DNA of 64,000 bases from Rhizobium etli 8C-3 (GTDB taxonomy: Bacteria; Pseudomonadota; Alphaproteobacteria; Rhizobiales; Rhizobiaceae). Where the stretch lies: positions 3,861,501 to 3,925,500 of the forward strand of contig NZ_CP017241.1 of assembly GCF_001908375.1 (NCBI RefSeq), in the 5' to 3' direction. The notes under the pieces were generated by a model. It was not told the origin of the DNA, ran no database searches, and was given only the letters and a program-made list of their open reading frames with translations. Shown here in pieces: positions 50,128 to 59,202 of this stretch. Position 1 is the stretch's first letter, and each line of letters opens with the position of its first letter. Position numbers and translations under genes: made by a program.

Positions 50128-50832
50128 ATGCGCGTGCTCGTCACCCGGCCGCTGCGTTCGGGTCAGCGTACTGCCAAAAGGTTGCGCGACATGGGGCATG
50201 AGCCCGTATTGCTGCCGCTCTCGCAGCCCGTGCATGATGGCAAGGCCGCCATGGATGCGCTGGCAAGGAGCCACGGGCCAATCGCCATTACCAGCGCGGA
50301 AGCTGTCCGGGCGCTTGCGTCGTCCGGTGCAGACATCAGGCCTTATAGCCGCCGGCTGGTGTTCGCCGTTGGCGAAGCAAGCGCGAACGAAGCCAAAGCA
50401 GCGGGATTTGCTTCGGTTCTAGCCTCGGCGGGCGATGGCGCGCGACTGGCGGAGTTGATTGCGGCGCAGACGCGGCAATCTGTCACCTATCTCGCCGGTT
50501 CGCCGCGCGCAGAAACGTTCGAGCGCAGCGCACACGCACTGGGACTGAAGGTCGATGTCGCCGAATGTTATCGGATGCAGCCGGCAGAACCCGATCCGGG
50601 GGCCCTGCGTGAAGCGTTGACCCCGCCGCCGGAGGCCATCGTCCTTTACTCCCGGACGACCGCAGAGCGTTTTTTCCGTCTCCCCGAGGTCCGATCGGAA
50701 CCCGGCTGGCTCAATCAGGCCCTCATCCTTTGCCTCAGCACATCTGTTGCCGCGGCAGTCCCCGCTTCAATTGGAAGAAATCTTCGCATCGCAGCATTGC
50801 CGGATGAGAGAAGCCTTCTGTCGCTTCTTTGA
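50128..50832 (+). CDS. hemD: Uroporphyrinogen-III synthase
   Basis: The 234-residue protein begins with VLVTRPLRSGQRTAKRL, and contains AITSAEAVRALAS and VTYLAGSPRAETFE, with a YSRTTAERFF segment near the C-terminus. HemD families are poorly conserved, but the six-base gap from hemC and these motifs make the call firm. The enzyme cyclises hydroxymethylbilane with inversion of ring D. Confidence 0.9.
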   Translation: MRVLVTRPLRSGQRTAKRLRDMGHEPVLLPLSQPVHDGKAAMDALARSHGPIAITSAEAVRALASSGADIRPYSRRLVFAVGEASANEAKAAGFASVLASAGDGARLAELIAAQTRQSVTYLAGSPRAETFERSAHALGLKVDVAECYRMQPAEPDPGALREALTPPPEAIVLYSRTTAERFFRLPEVRSEPGWLNQALILCLSTSVAAAVPASIGRNLRIAALPDERSLLSLL

Positions 50833-50922
50833 AGGCCTTACGCGTCCAAATTTGATCTAACCTCTTTCCATAATAGGCATCACTGACTAGTTTCGTTGCG
50901 ATGCAGGAAAAATGAGGTACGC

Positions 50923-52176
50923 ATGGTATCGGGAAATCCGCCACGTCATTCGAAGAACGCCGACGAGCCGGTCACGATCGATCTGGAAGCGCAGGAAACT
51001 GCGGCAGCAGCCGATACCGAGAAGAAATCCGAAGCGAACGCGCCCGACGCCGACGCGCCCGCCGCAGACGATGCGACAGCCGGGGAAGAGGCGTCCGTCG
51101 ATCCGGAAAAACAACCATGGGCCGAGGAGACGGCCGAGCACGCCGCCACCTCCGAGGAGCCCCCTCAGCAAAACATGGCAACGGACCCCGAGCCGGCTTC
51201 GCAAAAGCTGCGCGGCGGAACGACCTCCGGTTTGATCGCCGCCGGTGTTTTCGGCGGCCTGGTTGCCCTGCTGGGTGCTGGCGTGATCCAATATGCCGGC
51301 TACCTTCCGACGTCTTTTGCACCTCAGACCGGACTTGATGAAACGGCAAGCCTTTCGGCTGAAATCGACGGACTCAAGCGATCCATCTCCGAGGTGGCCG
51401 CAGCGCCGAACACCAGGGTCGATGCGCTCGACAAGCGTGTCTCCGCTCTCGAAACGGCGGCAAAGACGCCTGCCGCCACGGAGCCGGTGGGCACCCCGGA
51501 AGTCGACGCGCTGAACCAGAAGGTCGCGGACTTGGCCACTCAGCTGGAACAGATGCGCACGCTTCTCTCGCAATCCTCCGAAGAGCGGGCGTCGAGCGGC
51601 GCCGACATTATCAAGCGCCTGGAGGAAGCCGAGAAGAAGCTCGACGAACCACGCCAGGATGTTGCCGTTGCCCAGGCGATCGCCGCTGCGGCCCTCAAGG
51701 CAGCGATCGACCGCGGCGGACCTTTTATGGCCGAGCTCGACACTTTCGCCGGCGTTTCGCCGGACGATCCGGCCGTCGCCGACCTCCGCAATTTCGCCGA
51801 AACCGGCGTCCCCTCGCGCGCCGAACTGATCCGACAGGTTCCCGACGTGGCGACCGCCATCGTCCGATCGGTCAACCAGGCAGATCCGAACCAGAGCTGG
51901 TCGGACCGGCTGATGGCGAGTGCCAGGTCGCTCGTCACCGTGCGCCCTGTCGGCAACATCGAGGGCGAAAGTGTCGAGGCCATCGCGGCGCGTTTGGAAG
52001 ACAAGGTAAAGAACGGCGACCTGCCGGGCGCTGCCAGCGAATGGAACGACCTGCCCTCGAATGCAAAGCAGGCTTCGGCCGCCTTCAAACAATCATTGGA
52101 AGCGCGCATCCGCGTCGAGGAACTGGTCGGCAGTGCGCTTTCCAAGGCCATTTCCGGCGCCGGAAAGGAGGGTTGA
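50923..52176 (+). CDS. Mic60/mitofilin-like inner-membrane protein
   Basis: The 417-residue protein has an acidic, Ala/Glu/Pro-rich N-terminus of about 100 residues, one membrane helix (about 102-126, GLIAAGVFGGLVALLGAGVI), a coiled-coil region (about 140-250) and a C-terminal mitofilin-like domain with PFMAELDTFAG and SEWNDLPSNAKQASAAF. Alphaproteobacterial Mic60 proteins shape intracytoplasmic membranes and are found next to hemY. A GAGGT site precedes the ATG at 50923. The gene is 90 bases after hemD and 3 before hemY. Confidence 0.85.
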   Translation: MVSGNPPRHSKNADEPVTIDLEAQETAAAADTEKKSEANAPDADAPAADDATAGEEASVDPEKQPWAEETAEHAATSEEPPQQNMATDPEPASQKLRGGTTSGLIAAGVFGGLVALLGAGVIQYAGYLPTSFAPQTGLDETASLSAEIDGLKRSISEVAAAPNTRVDALDKRVSALETAAKTPAATEPVGTPEVDALNQKVADLATQLEQMRTLLSQSSEERASSGADIIKRLEEAEKKLDEPRQDVAVAQAIAAAALKAAIDRGGPFMAELDTFAGVSPDDPAVADLRNFAETGVPSRAELIRQVPDVATAIVRSVNQADPNQSWSDRLMASARSLVTVRPVGNIEGESVEAIAARLEDKVKNGDLPGAASEWNDLPSNAKQASAAFKQSLEARIRVEELVGSALSKAISGAGKEG

Positions 52177-52179
52177 TCG

Positions 52180-53790
52180 ATGATCCGTCTCGTCGTCTTC
52201 GTCGTCCTCATCGTCGTTCTCGGCTACGGCTTCTCCTGGCTTGCCGATCGCCCCGGCGATCTCTCGCTGGTGTGGGAAGGAAGGCTTTATCAGGCAAAGC
52301 TGATCGTCGCCGCAAGTGGCCTTATCGCACTGATTGCTGTTGTCATGACCGCCTGGTGGCTGGTCCGCACGGTGTGGACGTCGCCCCATTCCGTGACGCG
52401 CTATTTTCGCGCCCGCAAGCGTGATCGCGGCTATCAGGCGCTCTCGACCGGCCTTATCGCCGCCGGCGCTGGCAATGCCCTGCTTGCCCGCAAGATGGCA
52501 GCCCGCTCCCGCGGCCTCATCCGCGCTGATCAGGAGCCGCTGATCAACCTGCTCGAAGCACAGGCGGCCCTGATCGAGGGCCGGCATGACGAGGCCCGCT
52601 CCAAGTTCGAAGCGATGGCCAACGATCCCGAAACGCGCGAACTTGGCTTTCGGGGGCTCTATCTCGAGGCCAAACGCCTCGGCGCCAACGAAGCCGCACG
52701 CCAATATGCCGAAAAGGCAGCCGACAACGCGCCCTATCTGCCCTGGGCAGCCCAGGCAACGCTCGAATACCGCAGCCAGGCCGGCCGCTGGGACGACGCC
52801 ATTTTGCTTCTTGAACGACAGAAGGCCGCGCGTGTCGTCGAAAAGCAGGACGCGGAACGCTTGCGCGGTGTTCTGCTGACCGCTCGCGCCGGTGACAAGC
52901 TGGAGGGCGATCCGGCCGGCGCGCGCGACGACGCGATGCATGCGCTGAAGCTCATTGCCGATTTCGAACCGGCAGCGATTATTGCCGCCAAGGCGCTTTT
53001 CCGCGAGAACAAACTGCGCAAGGCAGCCTCGATCCTCGAACAGGCCTGGAAGGCAGCGCCTCATCCCGAGATCGGCCGCACCTATGTGCTTGCCCGAAGC
53101 GGCGATTCCACGATTGATCGCCTGAAGCGAGCCGAACGGCTGGAAGCCCTGCGCCCCAACAATGTCGAATCCCTGCTCGTGGTCGCACAGGCGGCTCTCG
53201 ATGCACAGGATTTCGCCAAGGCCCGGGCCAAGGCCGAAGCGGCTGCGCGCATGCAGCCGCGTGAAGCGGCCTTCCTGCTGCTTGCTGATATCGAGGAGGC
53301 CGAGACCGGCGACCAAGGCCGCGTGCGCCACTGGCTGGCGCAGGCGCTGAAGGCGCCGCGCGATCCGGCGTGGGTCGCCGACGGCTTCGTTTCCGACAAA
53401 TGGCTTGCCATCTCACCCGTCACCGGCCGTCTCGATGCCTTCGAATGGAAGGCGCCCTTCGATCAACTCGAAGGACCGATCGAAGATGGGTCCGCCGTCT
53501 CGATCGATGTCGCGCTGAAGACCCTGCCTCCCGTTCGCGAGACGCGGCCAGAAAGCCCGGCCAACGACCACCGCATGATTGAACTGGAGCGCGCCGCAAC
53601 GATTGCAGAGGCCGCTCGGCCGGCTCCTGGACCTGCGCCGAAGCCTGTCTCGCCCGCGACGGATCCCAAACAGCCGGAGCCGGTTGCCGGCCAGCCAGAG
53701 CCGAAGCCCTTTTATGGAATGCCCGACGATCCTGGCGTTCGCAACATGAAGGGGGAACCGGAACCCAAGACACGTCTGCGCCTTTTCTGA
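52180..53790 (+). CDS. hemY: HemY-like TPR membrane protein
   Basis: The 536-residue protein has two N-terminal membrane helices (about residues 3-20 and 42-64) followed by the HemY_N region (WWLVRTVWTSPHSVTRYF) and helical TPR-like repeats over residues 85-400. The C-terminal third is Pro-rich. The gammaproteobacterial HemY of this type is linked to heme synthesis, but it is not the protoporphyrinogen oxidase named HemY in Bacillus. The neighbouring hemC and hemD fit. Function in rhizobia is not established. Confidence 0.87.
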   Translation: MIRLVVFVVLIVVLGYGFSWLADRPGDLSLVWEGRLYQAKLIVAASGLIALIAVVMTAWWLVRTVWTSPHSVTRYFRARKRDRGYQALSTGLIAAGAGNALLARKMAARSRGLIRADQEPLINLLEAQAALIEGRHDEARSKFEAMANDPETRELGFRGLYLEAKRLGANEAARQYAEKAADNAPYLPWAAQATLEYRSQAGRWDDAILLLERQKAARVVEKQDAERLRGVLLTARAGDKLEGDPAGARDDAMHALKLIADFEPAAIIAAKALFRENKLRKAASILEQAWKAAPHPEIGRTYVLARSGDSTIDRLKRAERLEALRPNNVESLLVVAQAALDAQDFAKARAKAEAAARMQPREAAFLLLADIEEAETGDQGRVRHWLAQALKAPRDPAWVADGFVSDKWLAISPVTGRLDAFEWKAPFDQLEGPIEDGSAVSIDVALKTLPPVRETRPESPANDHRMIELERAATIAEAARPAPGPAPKPVSPATDPKQPEPVAGQPEPKPFYGMPDDPGVRNMKGEPEPKTRLRLF

Positions 53791-53807
53791 AATGGAACGA
53801 AATCCGC

Positions 53808-54293
53808 ATGTTCGAACGTTTTCAGGCATTCTTTCAAAACCTCACTGCAAACAACCCCAAGAAGGGTTTTAGCCCTGACGATCCCCGCATTGCCGTTGCC
53901 GCTCTGTGCATGCAAGTGATGGAAGCGGATGGCAAGATCAAGATCAGCGAAAAGAAGCGACTCCGCAAACTGCTCAAGGAGCAATACGGCCTTGACGGAA
54001 AGCAGCTGGAGGCCGTCATTGCGGCTGGCCAGGAAGCCGAAAGCAGCGCCGTCGACTATTACCGCTTCACCTCCGACCTGAAACGCCATCTGGATACCGA
54101 GCAGCGGCTGGAACTCATCGGCATTCTCTGGGACATCGTCTACGCCGACGGCGAACGCAGCGAGATGGAAGACCATGTCATTTGGCGAATAGCCGATCTG
54201 CTGGGCGTTTCCTCCCGCGAGCGCATCCAGAAGCGTCAGGAGGCAGCCGCACGCGTGACCGACACGGTGGTGGTGCAAGACGATGCCGATTGA
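53808..54293 (+). CDS. TerB family protein
   Basis: The 161-residue protein has a TerB/DjlA-type helical domain: RIAVAALCMQVMEADGKIKISEKKRL with its acidic metal-like site (EADGKI), and a second half LELIGILWDIVYADGERSEMEDHVIWRIADLLGV with a matching YADGE site. The paired acidic motifs suggest metal binding. Such small TerB proteins are widespread in rhizobia with no defined function, and the name does not imply tellurite resistance. Its end overlaps the next start by 11 bases. Confidence 0.9.
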   Translation: MFERFQAFFQNLTANNPKKGFSPDDPRIAVAALCMQVMEADGKIKISEKKRLRKLLKEQYGLDGKQLEAVIAAGQEAESSAVDYYRFTSDLKRHLDTEQRLELIGILWDIVYADGERSEMEDHVIWRIADLLGVSSRERIQKRQEAAARVTDTVVVQDDAD

Positions 54294-55041
54294 CCGTCCC
54301 ATCAAACGTGACAAGCGCCCCATACTGATCATCCTGCACCAGGAGCGCTCCAGCCCCGGTCGCGTCGGCCAGCTTCTGGCCGACAAGGGCTATAGCCTGG
54401 ACATCCGCCGCCCGGTTCTGGGCGACAAGCTGCCCGCTACGCTCGAGGACCATGCCGGATCGGTCGTATTCGGCGGGCCGATGAGTGCAAACGATCCAGA
54501 CGAGTTCATAAGGAGCGAGATCAACTGGCTGGACGTTCCACTGAGGGAAAACCGCCCGTTCCTCGGCATCTGCCTTGGAGCGCAGATGCTGGTGCGCCAC
54601 CTTGGCGGCAAGGTGCAGTCGAACGCCGACGGCTCGACCGAAATCGGCTGGTATCCGCTGCGGCCGACCGAAAAGGGCCGGCTGCTGATGCACTGGCCGA
54701 AGATGGTCTACCATTTCCATCGCGAGGGCTTCGATCTGCCGCACGGCGCCCATCTGCTTGCGGAAGGCGATACCTATCCAAACCAGGCCTTTCGCTACAA
54801 CGCCAATGCCTGGGCTCTGCAATTCCACGCAGAGCTCACCCGCGTGATGATGCATCGCTGGGTCGTCCATGGCGCCCACCGCTTCATACTGCCGAACGCG
54901 CAGCAGGGTCGGGAACATCTGGAGGGCCGCATGCTCTTCGATGCGCCGCTCAAGGCGTGGCTGAACGAATTTCTCGACATCGTCTTCGAAGGCAAGACGG
55001 CAAAAGCCGTACCGGGCTCTATCGCTGCGCTGTCCGCATAG
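54283..55041 (+). CDS. Class I glutamine amidotransferase (GMP synthase-like)
   Basis: The 252-residue protein is a triad-type amidotransferase domain: the nucleophile Cys97 in FLGICLGAQMLVRHLGG, and the His182/Glu184 pair in ALQFHAELT. No synthetase domain is fused. This group includes stand-alone hydrolases of gamma-glutamyl compounds; the acceptor is unknown. It is the last gene of the hemCD-mic60-hemY-terB run, overlapping terB by 11 bases. Confidence 0.9.
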   Translation: MPIDRPIKRDKRPILIILHQERSSPGRVGQLLADKGYSLDIRRPVLGDKLPATLEDHAGSVVFGGPMSANDPDEFIRSEINWLDVPLRENRPFLGICLGAQMLVRHLGGKVQSNADGSTEIGWYPLRPTEKGRLLMHWPKMVYHFHREGFDLPHGAHLLAEGDTYPNQAFRYNANAWALQFHAELTRVMMHRWVVHGAHRFILPNAQQGREHLEGRMLFDAPLKAWLNEFLDIVFEGKTAKAVPGSIAALSA

Positions 55042-55230
55042 CGCGCAGCAATCCACCAGAGAAAAAGCGCTGCTGCTTGCCCATTGCGCTGGGCGTTATC
55101 TGCTGCGAAAAAGCCTGACGCATGAAAGGGCAGGTTCGCCGTAGCATGATTCGCCGCGCCTTTTCACGTGGCACTTGCCCGTTTAGCCGCCAATAGATAC
55201 ATGTCTGTCAGCAACGAACTGGAGACCAAG
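55042..55230. other. Intergenic region before yggT
   Basis: No gene is supported. An in-frame extension of yggT to 55168 has no convincing protein character. The yggT promoter is probably here. Confidence 0.3.
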
Positions 55231-55521
55231 ATGATTGCCCTCTTTCAAACCATTGATTTGGCTTTGAATCTTTATACCTGGGTGCTGATTGCGAGTGCCA
55301 TTTTCTCCTGGCTTTACGCCTTCAACGTCATCAATTCCTCGAACCAGTTCGTCAATTCGGTCGGCCTGTTCCTCTATAATGTCACCGAGCCGCTGCTACG
55401 GCCGATTCGCCGGCTGCTGCCCAATCTCGGCGGCATCGACATCTCGCCGATCATTCTGCTGCTGATTATCTTCTTCCTGCGCTCCTTGATGTGGAACACC
55501 ATCTTCCCGCTGGTGGCGTGA
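55231..55521 (+). CDS. yggT: YggT family membrane protein
   Basis: The 96-residue protein has two long hydrophobic helices and the family pattern [20 protein letters not shown] near residues 15-34 and [27 protein letters not shown]. YggT is a conserved inner-membrane protein, often linked to division or osmotic tolerance. GGAG lies seven bases before the ATG at 55231. It overlaps the DUF167 gene by four bases. Confidence 0.92.
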   Translation: MIALFQTIDLALNLYTWVLIASAIFSWLYAFNVINSSNQFVNSVGLFLYNVTEPLLRPIRRLLPNLGGIDISPIILLLIIFFLRSLMWNTIFPLVA

Positions 55522-55832
55522 ACTCCGCCTGGAAGATATTCGATGACCATGTGCGCCTCGCCGTTCGGTTGACCCCGCATGGCGGGCGCGACGCGATCGA
55601 TGGCATCGAGACCGATGCCGCAGGCAAGTGCCACCTCAAGATCCGTGTCAGCGCAATCCCTGAGAAGGGAAAAGCCAACCAGGCGCTGATCGCGCTTCTG
55701 TCCCAAGCGCTCGGCATACCGAAATCCTCCATCCAGTTGATGTCGGGCGATACATCGCGCAAAAAAGTCCTCCGGATCGATGGCGGTCTGGAGGACTTGA
55801 TGGAAAGGCTCGAAAAGCTTCTGAAGCTGTAG
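55518..55832 (+). CDS. yggU: DUF167 family protein (YggU)
   Basis: The 104-residue protein has the DUF167 pattern [20 protein letters not shown], then [33 protein letters not shown] and a final [14 protein letters not shown]. The start is GTG at 55518, overlapping the yggT stop (GTGA), which supports coupled translation. The pair yggT-yggU is a common arrangement. The function is unknown. Confidence 0.92.
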   Translation: MNSAWKIFDDHVRLAVRLTPHGGRDAIDGIETDAAGKCHLKIRVSAIPEKGKANQALIALLSQALGIPKSSIQLMSGDTSRKKVLRIDGGLEDLMERLEKLLKL

Positions 55833-55836
55833 CCGC

Positions 55837-56370
55837 TTACTTCGCTTTCTTGGCGCGCTCAACGGCTTCGAGGATCAGCTGGCCGGCTTCCTTAGAATCA
55901 CCCCAACCGAAAATCTTCACCCACTTGCCGGGCTCCAGGTCCTTGTAGTGCTCGAAGAAGTGCTCGATCTGCTTCAGGGTAATCTCCGGAAGGTCGGTGT
56001 AGTCCCTCACCTTCTCGTAGCGCAGCGTAAGCGACGGCGACGGAACGGCGATGATCTTCTCGTCCTTGCCCGAATTGTCTTCCATCTTCAGAACGCCGAT
56101 CGGACGGACATTGATCACGCAGCCCGGAACCAGCGGACGGGTGCTGGCGATCAGGACGTCGATCGGATCGCCGTCTTCCGAGAGCGTATGCGGCACGAAG
56201 CCGTAGTTGCCCGGATAGGTCATCGGCGTATAGAGGAAGCGGTCGACGACCAACGTGCCGGCTTCCTTGTCCATTTCATACTTGATGGGATGACCGCCGA
56301 CCGGAACTTCAACGATGACGTTGACATCTTCCGGAGGATTCTTGCCGATGGAAATGGCGTCGATGCGCAT
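55837..56370 (-). CDS. ppa: Inorganic pyrophosphatase
   Basis: The 177-residue class I enzyme hydrolyses PPi. Features are the [17 protein letters not shown] strand with active-site residues, [23 protein letters not shown] with the metal-binding aspartates, and [16 protein letters not shown]. Size and sequence are typical of bacterial hexameric PPases. The ATG at 56370 fits; a longer frame to 56427 is not supported. It ends 5 bases from the convergent yggU. Confidence 0.95.
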   Translation of the reverse strand: MRIDAISIGKNPPEDVNVIVEVPVGGHPIKYEMDKEAGTLVVDRFLYTPMTYPGNYGFVPHTLSEDGDPIDVLIASTRPLVPGCVINVRPIGVLKMEDNSGKDEKIIAVPSPSLTLRYEKVRDYTDLPEITLKQIEHFFEHYKDLEPGKWVKIFGWGDSKEAGQLILEAVERAKKAK

Positions 56371-56552
56371 ACGAAAACTCCCACGAGGTGAATTGTTCGC
56401 AGCCAAATAATCCGTTTCATTCCGCAACGCAACATCGCGTCTTCGCGATGTTGGAGATTCGTCTACGATTCGAGGAGCAGGGCGCCGATTTTCAGCAGCC
56501 GCTTCAAGGCGGATGCACCGACTATTTCGAAAGACCGTGAGGCCCTTCTTTT

Positions 56553-57059
56553 TCAGTTCCAGATGAAGCCGATTTTCTTCAGCTGCCTATGGTCGAAGCT
56601 TTCCATGCCTTCGCAGAAGTCGATGCCGCCATGGCCACGATAGAACTGGCTGGCATTTTCGTTTTCCTCCAGGCACCAGACCACCATCCCCTTGCATCCG
56701 AGAGATTTCAGGAGCCGCCGAGCCTCGCCGAACAGCATGCGCCCAAGACCAATTCCCTGATACTCGGGACGAAGATAGAGCTCGTAGATCTCGCCTTCCT
56801 GCGGCAGCGCTCGGGCCCGATTGAGGCCAAGCGTGGCATAGCCTGCGACTGTGCCGGCGACATCCAGAACGAGGAGCGTTGCCGGGCCGCGCGTCGCCTT
56901 GCGCCACCAGTTCTCGCCCCGGCGTTCGATCATCTGCGTCAAAGCGCGATGCGGAATGATCCCGGCATAAGTGTGCTGCCAGGCGAGGCGATGCACCTCG
57001 GAGATGGCTTGGGCATCATGCGGTTCTGCCCGCCGGACATCGATCGACAACGTCTTCAT
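56553..57059 (-). CDS. GNAT family N-acetyltransferase
   Basis: The 168-residue protein has a GNAT fold: [22 protein letters not shown] near the start, [31 protein letters not shown] with the acetyl-CoA motif (residues about 95-120), and a [13 protein letters not shown] segment. The acceptor is unknown. A full CtrA-type site lies about 100 bases upstream. Confidence 0.9.
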   Translation of the reverse strand: MKTLSIDVRRAEPHDAQAISEVHRLAWQHTYAGIIPHRALTQMIERRGENWWRKATRGPATLLVLDVAGTVAGYATLGLNRARALPQEGEIYELYLRPEYQGIGLGRMLFGEARRLLKSLGCKGMVVWCLEENENASQFYRGHGGIDFCEGMESFDHRQLKKIGFIWN

Positions 57060-57156
57060 AACGCTTACTCTGGTCTTCCAGCAGGCAATTAACCATACGC
57101 GATGATGCGTTTCGGCCGTTTGCCCACAGACTTAACATGTGGACGATGAGCAAAAT

Positions 57157-57172
57157 TTAACGCTTTTTTAAC
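57157..57172 (-). promoter_or_regulatory. CtrA-type binding site (TTAA-N7-TTAAC)
   Basis: TTAAC-GCTTTT-TTAAC on the plus strand matches the full CtrA consensus. It is about 98-113 bases upstream of the GNAT gene, which is read from the minus strand. Its position beyond the typA terminator favours control of the GNAT gene. Confidence 0.5.
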
Positions 57173-57213
57173 GATTGTCACAAGACGGAATCAGCGCGCC
57201 GCACAACAAAAAA

Positions 57214-57232
57214 CCCCGGCGCCGGGCCGGGG
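57214..57232 (-). terminator. Rho-independent terminator of typA
   Basis: On the minus strand CCCCGGC-ccggc-GCCGGGG can form a strong stem (a 19-base palindromic segment) followed by TTTTTTGTTGTG. It lies 27 bases after the typA stop. This is the clearest intrinsic terminator in the window together with that of the atp operon. Confidence 0.88.
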
Positions 57233-57258
57233 TTCGAAATGTCAACAATTAGAATCGC

Positions 57259-59079
57259 TTAGGCGTAGCGTGCCTTTTCGAAACGCTTACGCTCGTTCGG
57301 GTCGAGATACATCTTGCGCAGACGGATCGACTTCGGCGTCACTTCGACCAGCTCGTCATCCTGAATCCAGGACAGTGCGCGGTCGAGCGTCATGCGGATC
57401 GGCGGCGTGAGCTTGACGGCTTCGTCCTTGCCGGCGGCGCGGATGTTCGTCAGTTTCTTGCCCTTCAGCACGTTCACTTCGAGGTCGTTGTCTCTGCTGT
57501 GAATGCCGATGATCATGCCGGCATAGACCTTTTCACCGGCGTCGATGATCATCGGCCCGCGGTCTTCAAGATTGAAAAGGGCATAGGCCACAGCTTCACC
57601 GGAGTCATTGGCAAGCAACACGCCGTTGACGCGGCCGCCGATCTCGCCCTTGTACGGCTGATAGTCGTGGAAGAGGCGGTTCATCACGGCTGTGCCGCGC
57701 GTATCGGTGAGCAGTTCCGACTGGTAGCCGATCAGGCCGCGGGTCGGTGCGAAGAAGACAAGGCGCACGCGATTGCCGCCCGACGGACGCAGCTCGACCA
57801 TTTCGGCCTTGCGCTCAGACATCTTCTGCACCACGACGCCCGAATGCTCCTCATCGACGTCGATGACGACTTCTTCGATCGGCTCGAGCATCTCGCCCGT
57901 TGCTTCGTCCTTGTGCATGACGACGCGCGGACGCGAAACGGCCAGCTCGAAGCCTTCGCGGCGCATCGTCTCGATCAGAACCGCAAGCTGCAGTTCGCCG
58001 CGGCCCGATACGAAGAACGAATCCTTTTCGGAGGATTCTTCGATCTTCAGCGCAACGTTGCCTTCCGCTTCCTTGAACAGACGGTCACGGATGACGCGCG
58101 AGGTGACCTTGTCGCCTTCTGTGCCGGCATAGGGGCTATCGTTGACGATGAAGGACATGGTGACCGTCGGCGGATCGATAGGCTGGGCCTGCAGCGGCTC
58201 GGTGATCGACGGGTCGCAGAAAGTATCGGCAACCGTGCCCTTGGAGAGACCGGCGATCGCGATGATATCGCCTGCATGCGCCTCTTCGATCGGCTGACGC
58301 TCGATACCGCGGAAAGCGAGGATCTTGGAGATACGGCCGGTCTCGATTGTCTTGCCGTCGCCATGCAGAACCTTGACCGGCTGGTTCGGCTTGATCGAAC
58401 CGGAATTGATGCGGCCGGTGATGATACGGCCGAGAAAGGGATTGGCTTCGAGGATCGTGCCGATCATCGTGAAGGGACCGTCGTGAACGGTCGGCTCCGG
58501 AACATGCTCGAGCACGAGGTCGAGAAGCGGTGCAAGACCCTGATCCTTCGGACCTTCCGGATTGACGTTCATCCAGCCGTCACGGCCGGAACCGTAAAGG
58601 ATCGGGAAGTCGAGCTGTTCGTCGGTCGCGTCGAGGTTTGCAAACAGGTCGAAGACTTCGTTGATCACTTCCTCGTGGCGGCCGTCGGGACGGTCGATCT
58701 TGTTGATCGCGACGATGGGGCGAAGACCGACCTTCAGCGCCTTGCCGACAACGAATTTCGTCTGCGGCATCGGACCTTCCGAAGCATCGACGAGCACGAT
58801 CGCGCCGTCCACCATCGAGAGAATGCGCTCGACTTCGCCGCCGAAATCGGCGTGGCCTGGGGTGTCGACGATGTTGATGCGAACACCTTTCCACTCGACC
58901 GAGGTCGCCTTGGCGAGGATGGTGATGCCGCGCTCCTTTTCAAGGTCGTTCGAGTCCATCACGCGTTCTGCAACGCGCTGGTTCTCGCGAAACGAGCCGG
59001 ACTGTTTCAGAAGCTCGTCCACCAGGGTCGTTTTGCCATGGTCAACGTGAGCGATAATCGCGATGTTGCGAAGTGCCAT
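57259..59079 (-). CDS. typA: GTP-binding protein TypA/BipA
   Basis: The 606-residue ribosome-associated GTPase has the G1 motif IAHVDHGKTTLVDELL, the G3 motif DTPGHADFGGEVER, the G4 motif NKIDRPD, and the EF-G-like domains and C-terminal BipA domain (PTRGLIGYQSELLTDTRGT). It acts in ribosome assembly and stress. The ATG at 59079 is chosen over the TTG at 59088. It is a single-gene unit with its own terminator. Confidence 0.96.
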   Translation of the reverse strand: MALRNIAIIAHVDHGKTTLVDELLKQSGSFRENQRVAERVMDSNDLEKERGITILAKATSVEWKGVRINIVDTPGHADFGGEVERILSMVDGAIVLVDASEGPMPQTKFVVGKALKVGLRPIVAINKIDRPDGRHEEVINEVFDLFANLDATDEQLDFPILYGSGRDGWMNVNPEGPKDQGLAPLLDLVLEHVPEPTVHDGPFTMIGTILEANPFLGRIITGRINSGSIKPNQPVKVLHGDGKTIETGRISKILAFRGIERQPIEEAHAGDIIAIAGLSKGTVADTFCDPSITEPLQAQPIDPPTVTMSFIVNDSPYAGTEGDKVTSRVIRDRLFKEAEGNVALKIEESSEKDSFFVSGRGELQLAVLIETMRREGFELAVSRPRVVMHKDEATGEMLEPIEEVVIDVDEEHSGVVVQKMSERKAEMVELRPSGGNRVRLVFFAPTRGLIGYQSELLTDTRGTAVMNRLFHDYQPYKGEIGGRVNGVLLANDSGEAVAYALFNLEDRGPMIIDAGEKVYAGMIIGIHSRDNDLEVNVLKGKKLTNIRAAGKDEAVKLTPPIRMTLDRALSWIQDDELVEVTPKSIRLRKMYLDPNERKRFEKARYA

Positions 59080-59202
59080 ATGTTTCAAATCTCTGAGGCT
59101 GAGGCGCTGCGTTCAAGGGAATGCGCCAATTACGTTTGGCGCGCTCATACAGTGTTTTTCGCGTTTGCGAAAGGGGGGAGGGGCGATAGCGGCCATGGAG
59201 GC

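Larger units (their letters stand above)
57060..57258. other. Intergenic region between the GNAT gene and typA
   Basis: These 199 bases carry the typA terminator (57214-57232), the CtrA-type site (57157-57172) and a GAATC methylation site at 57188-57192. No gene is seen. Confidence 0.5.

Noticed and set aside
52180..53790. HemY as protoporphyrinogen oxidase
   Set aside because: The protein is a TPR membrane protein without an FAD motif; it is the unrelated HemY family of proteobacteria.
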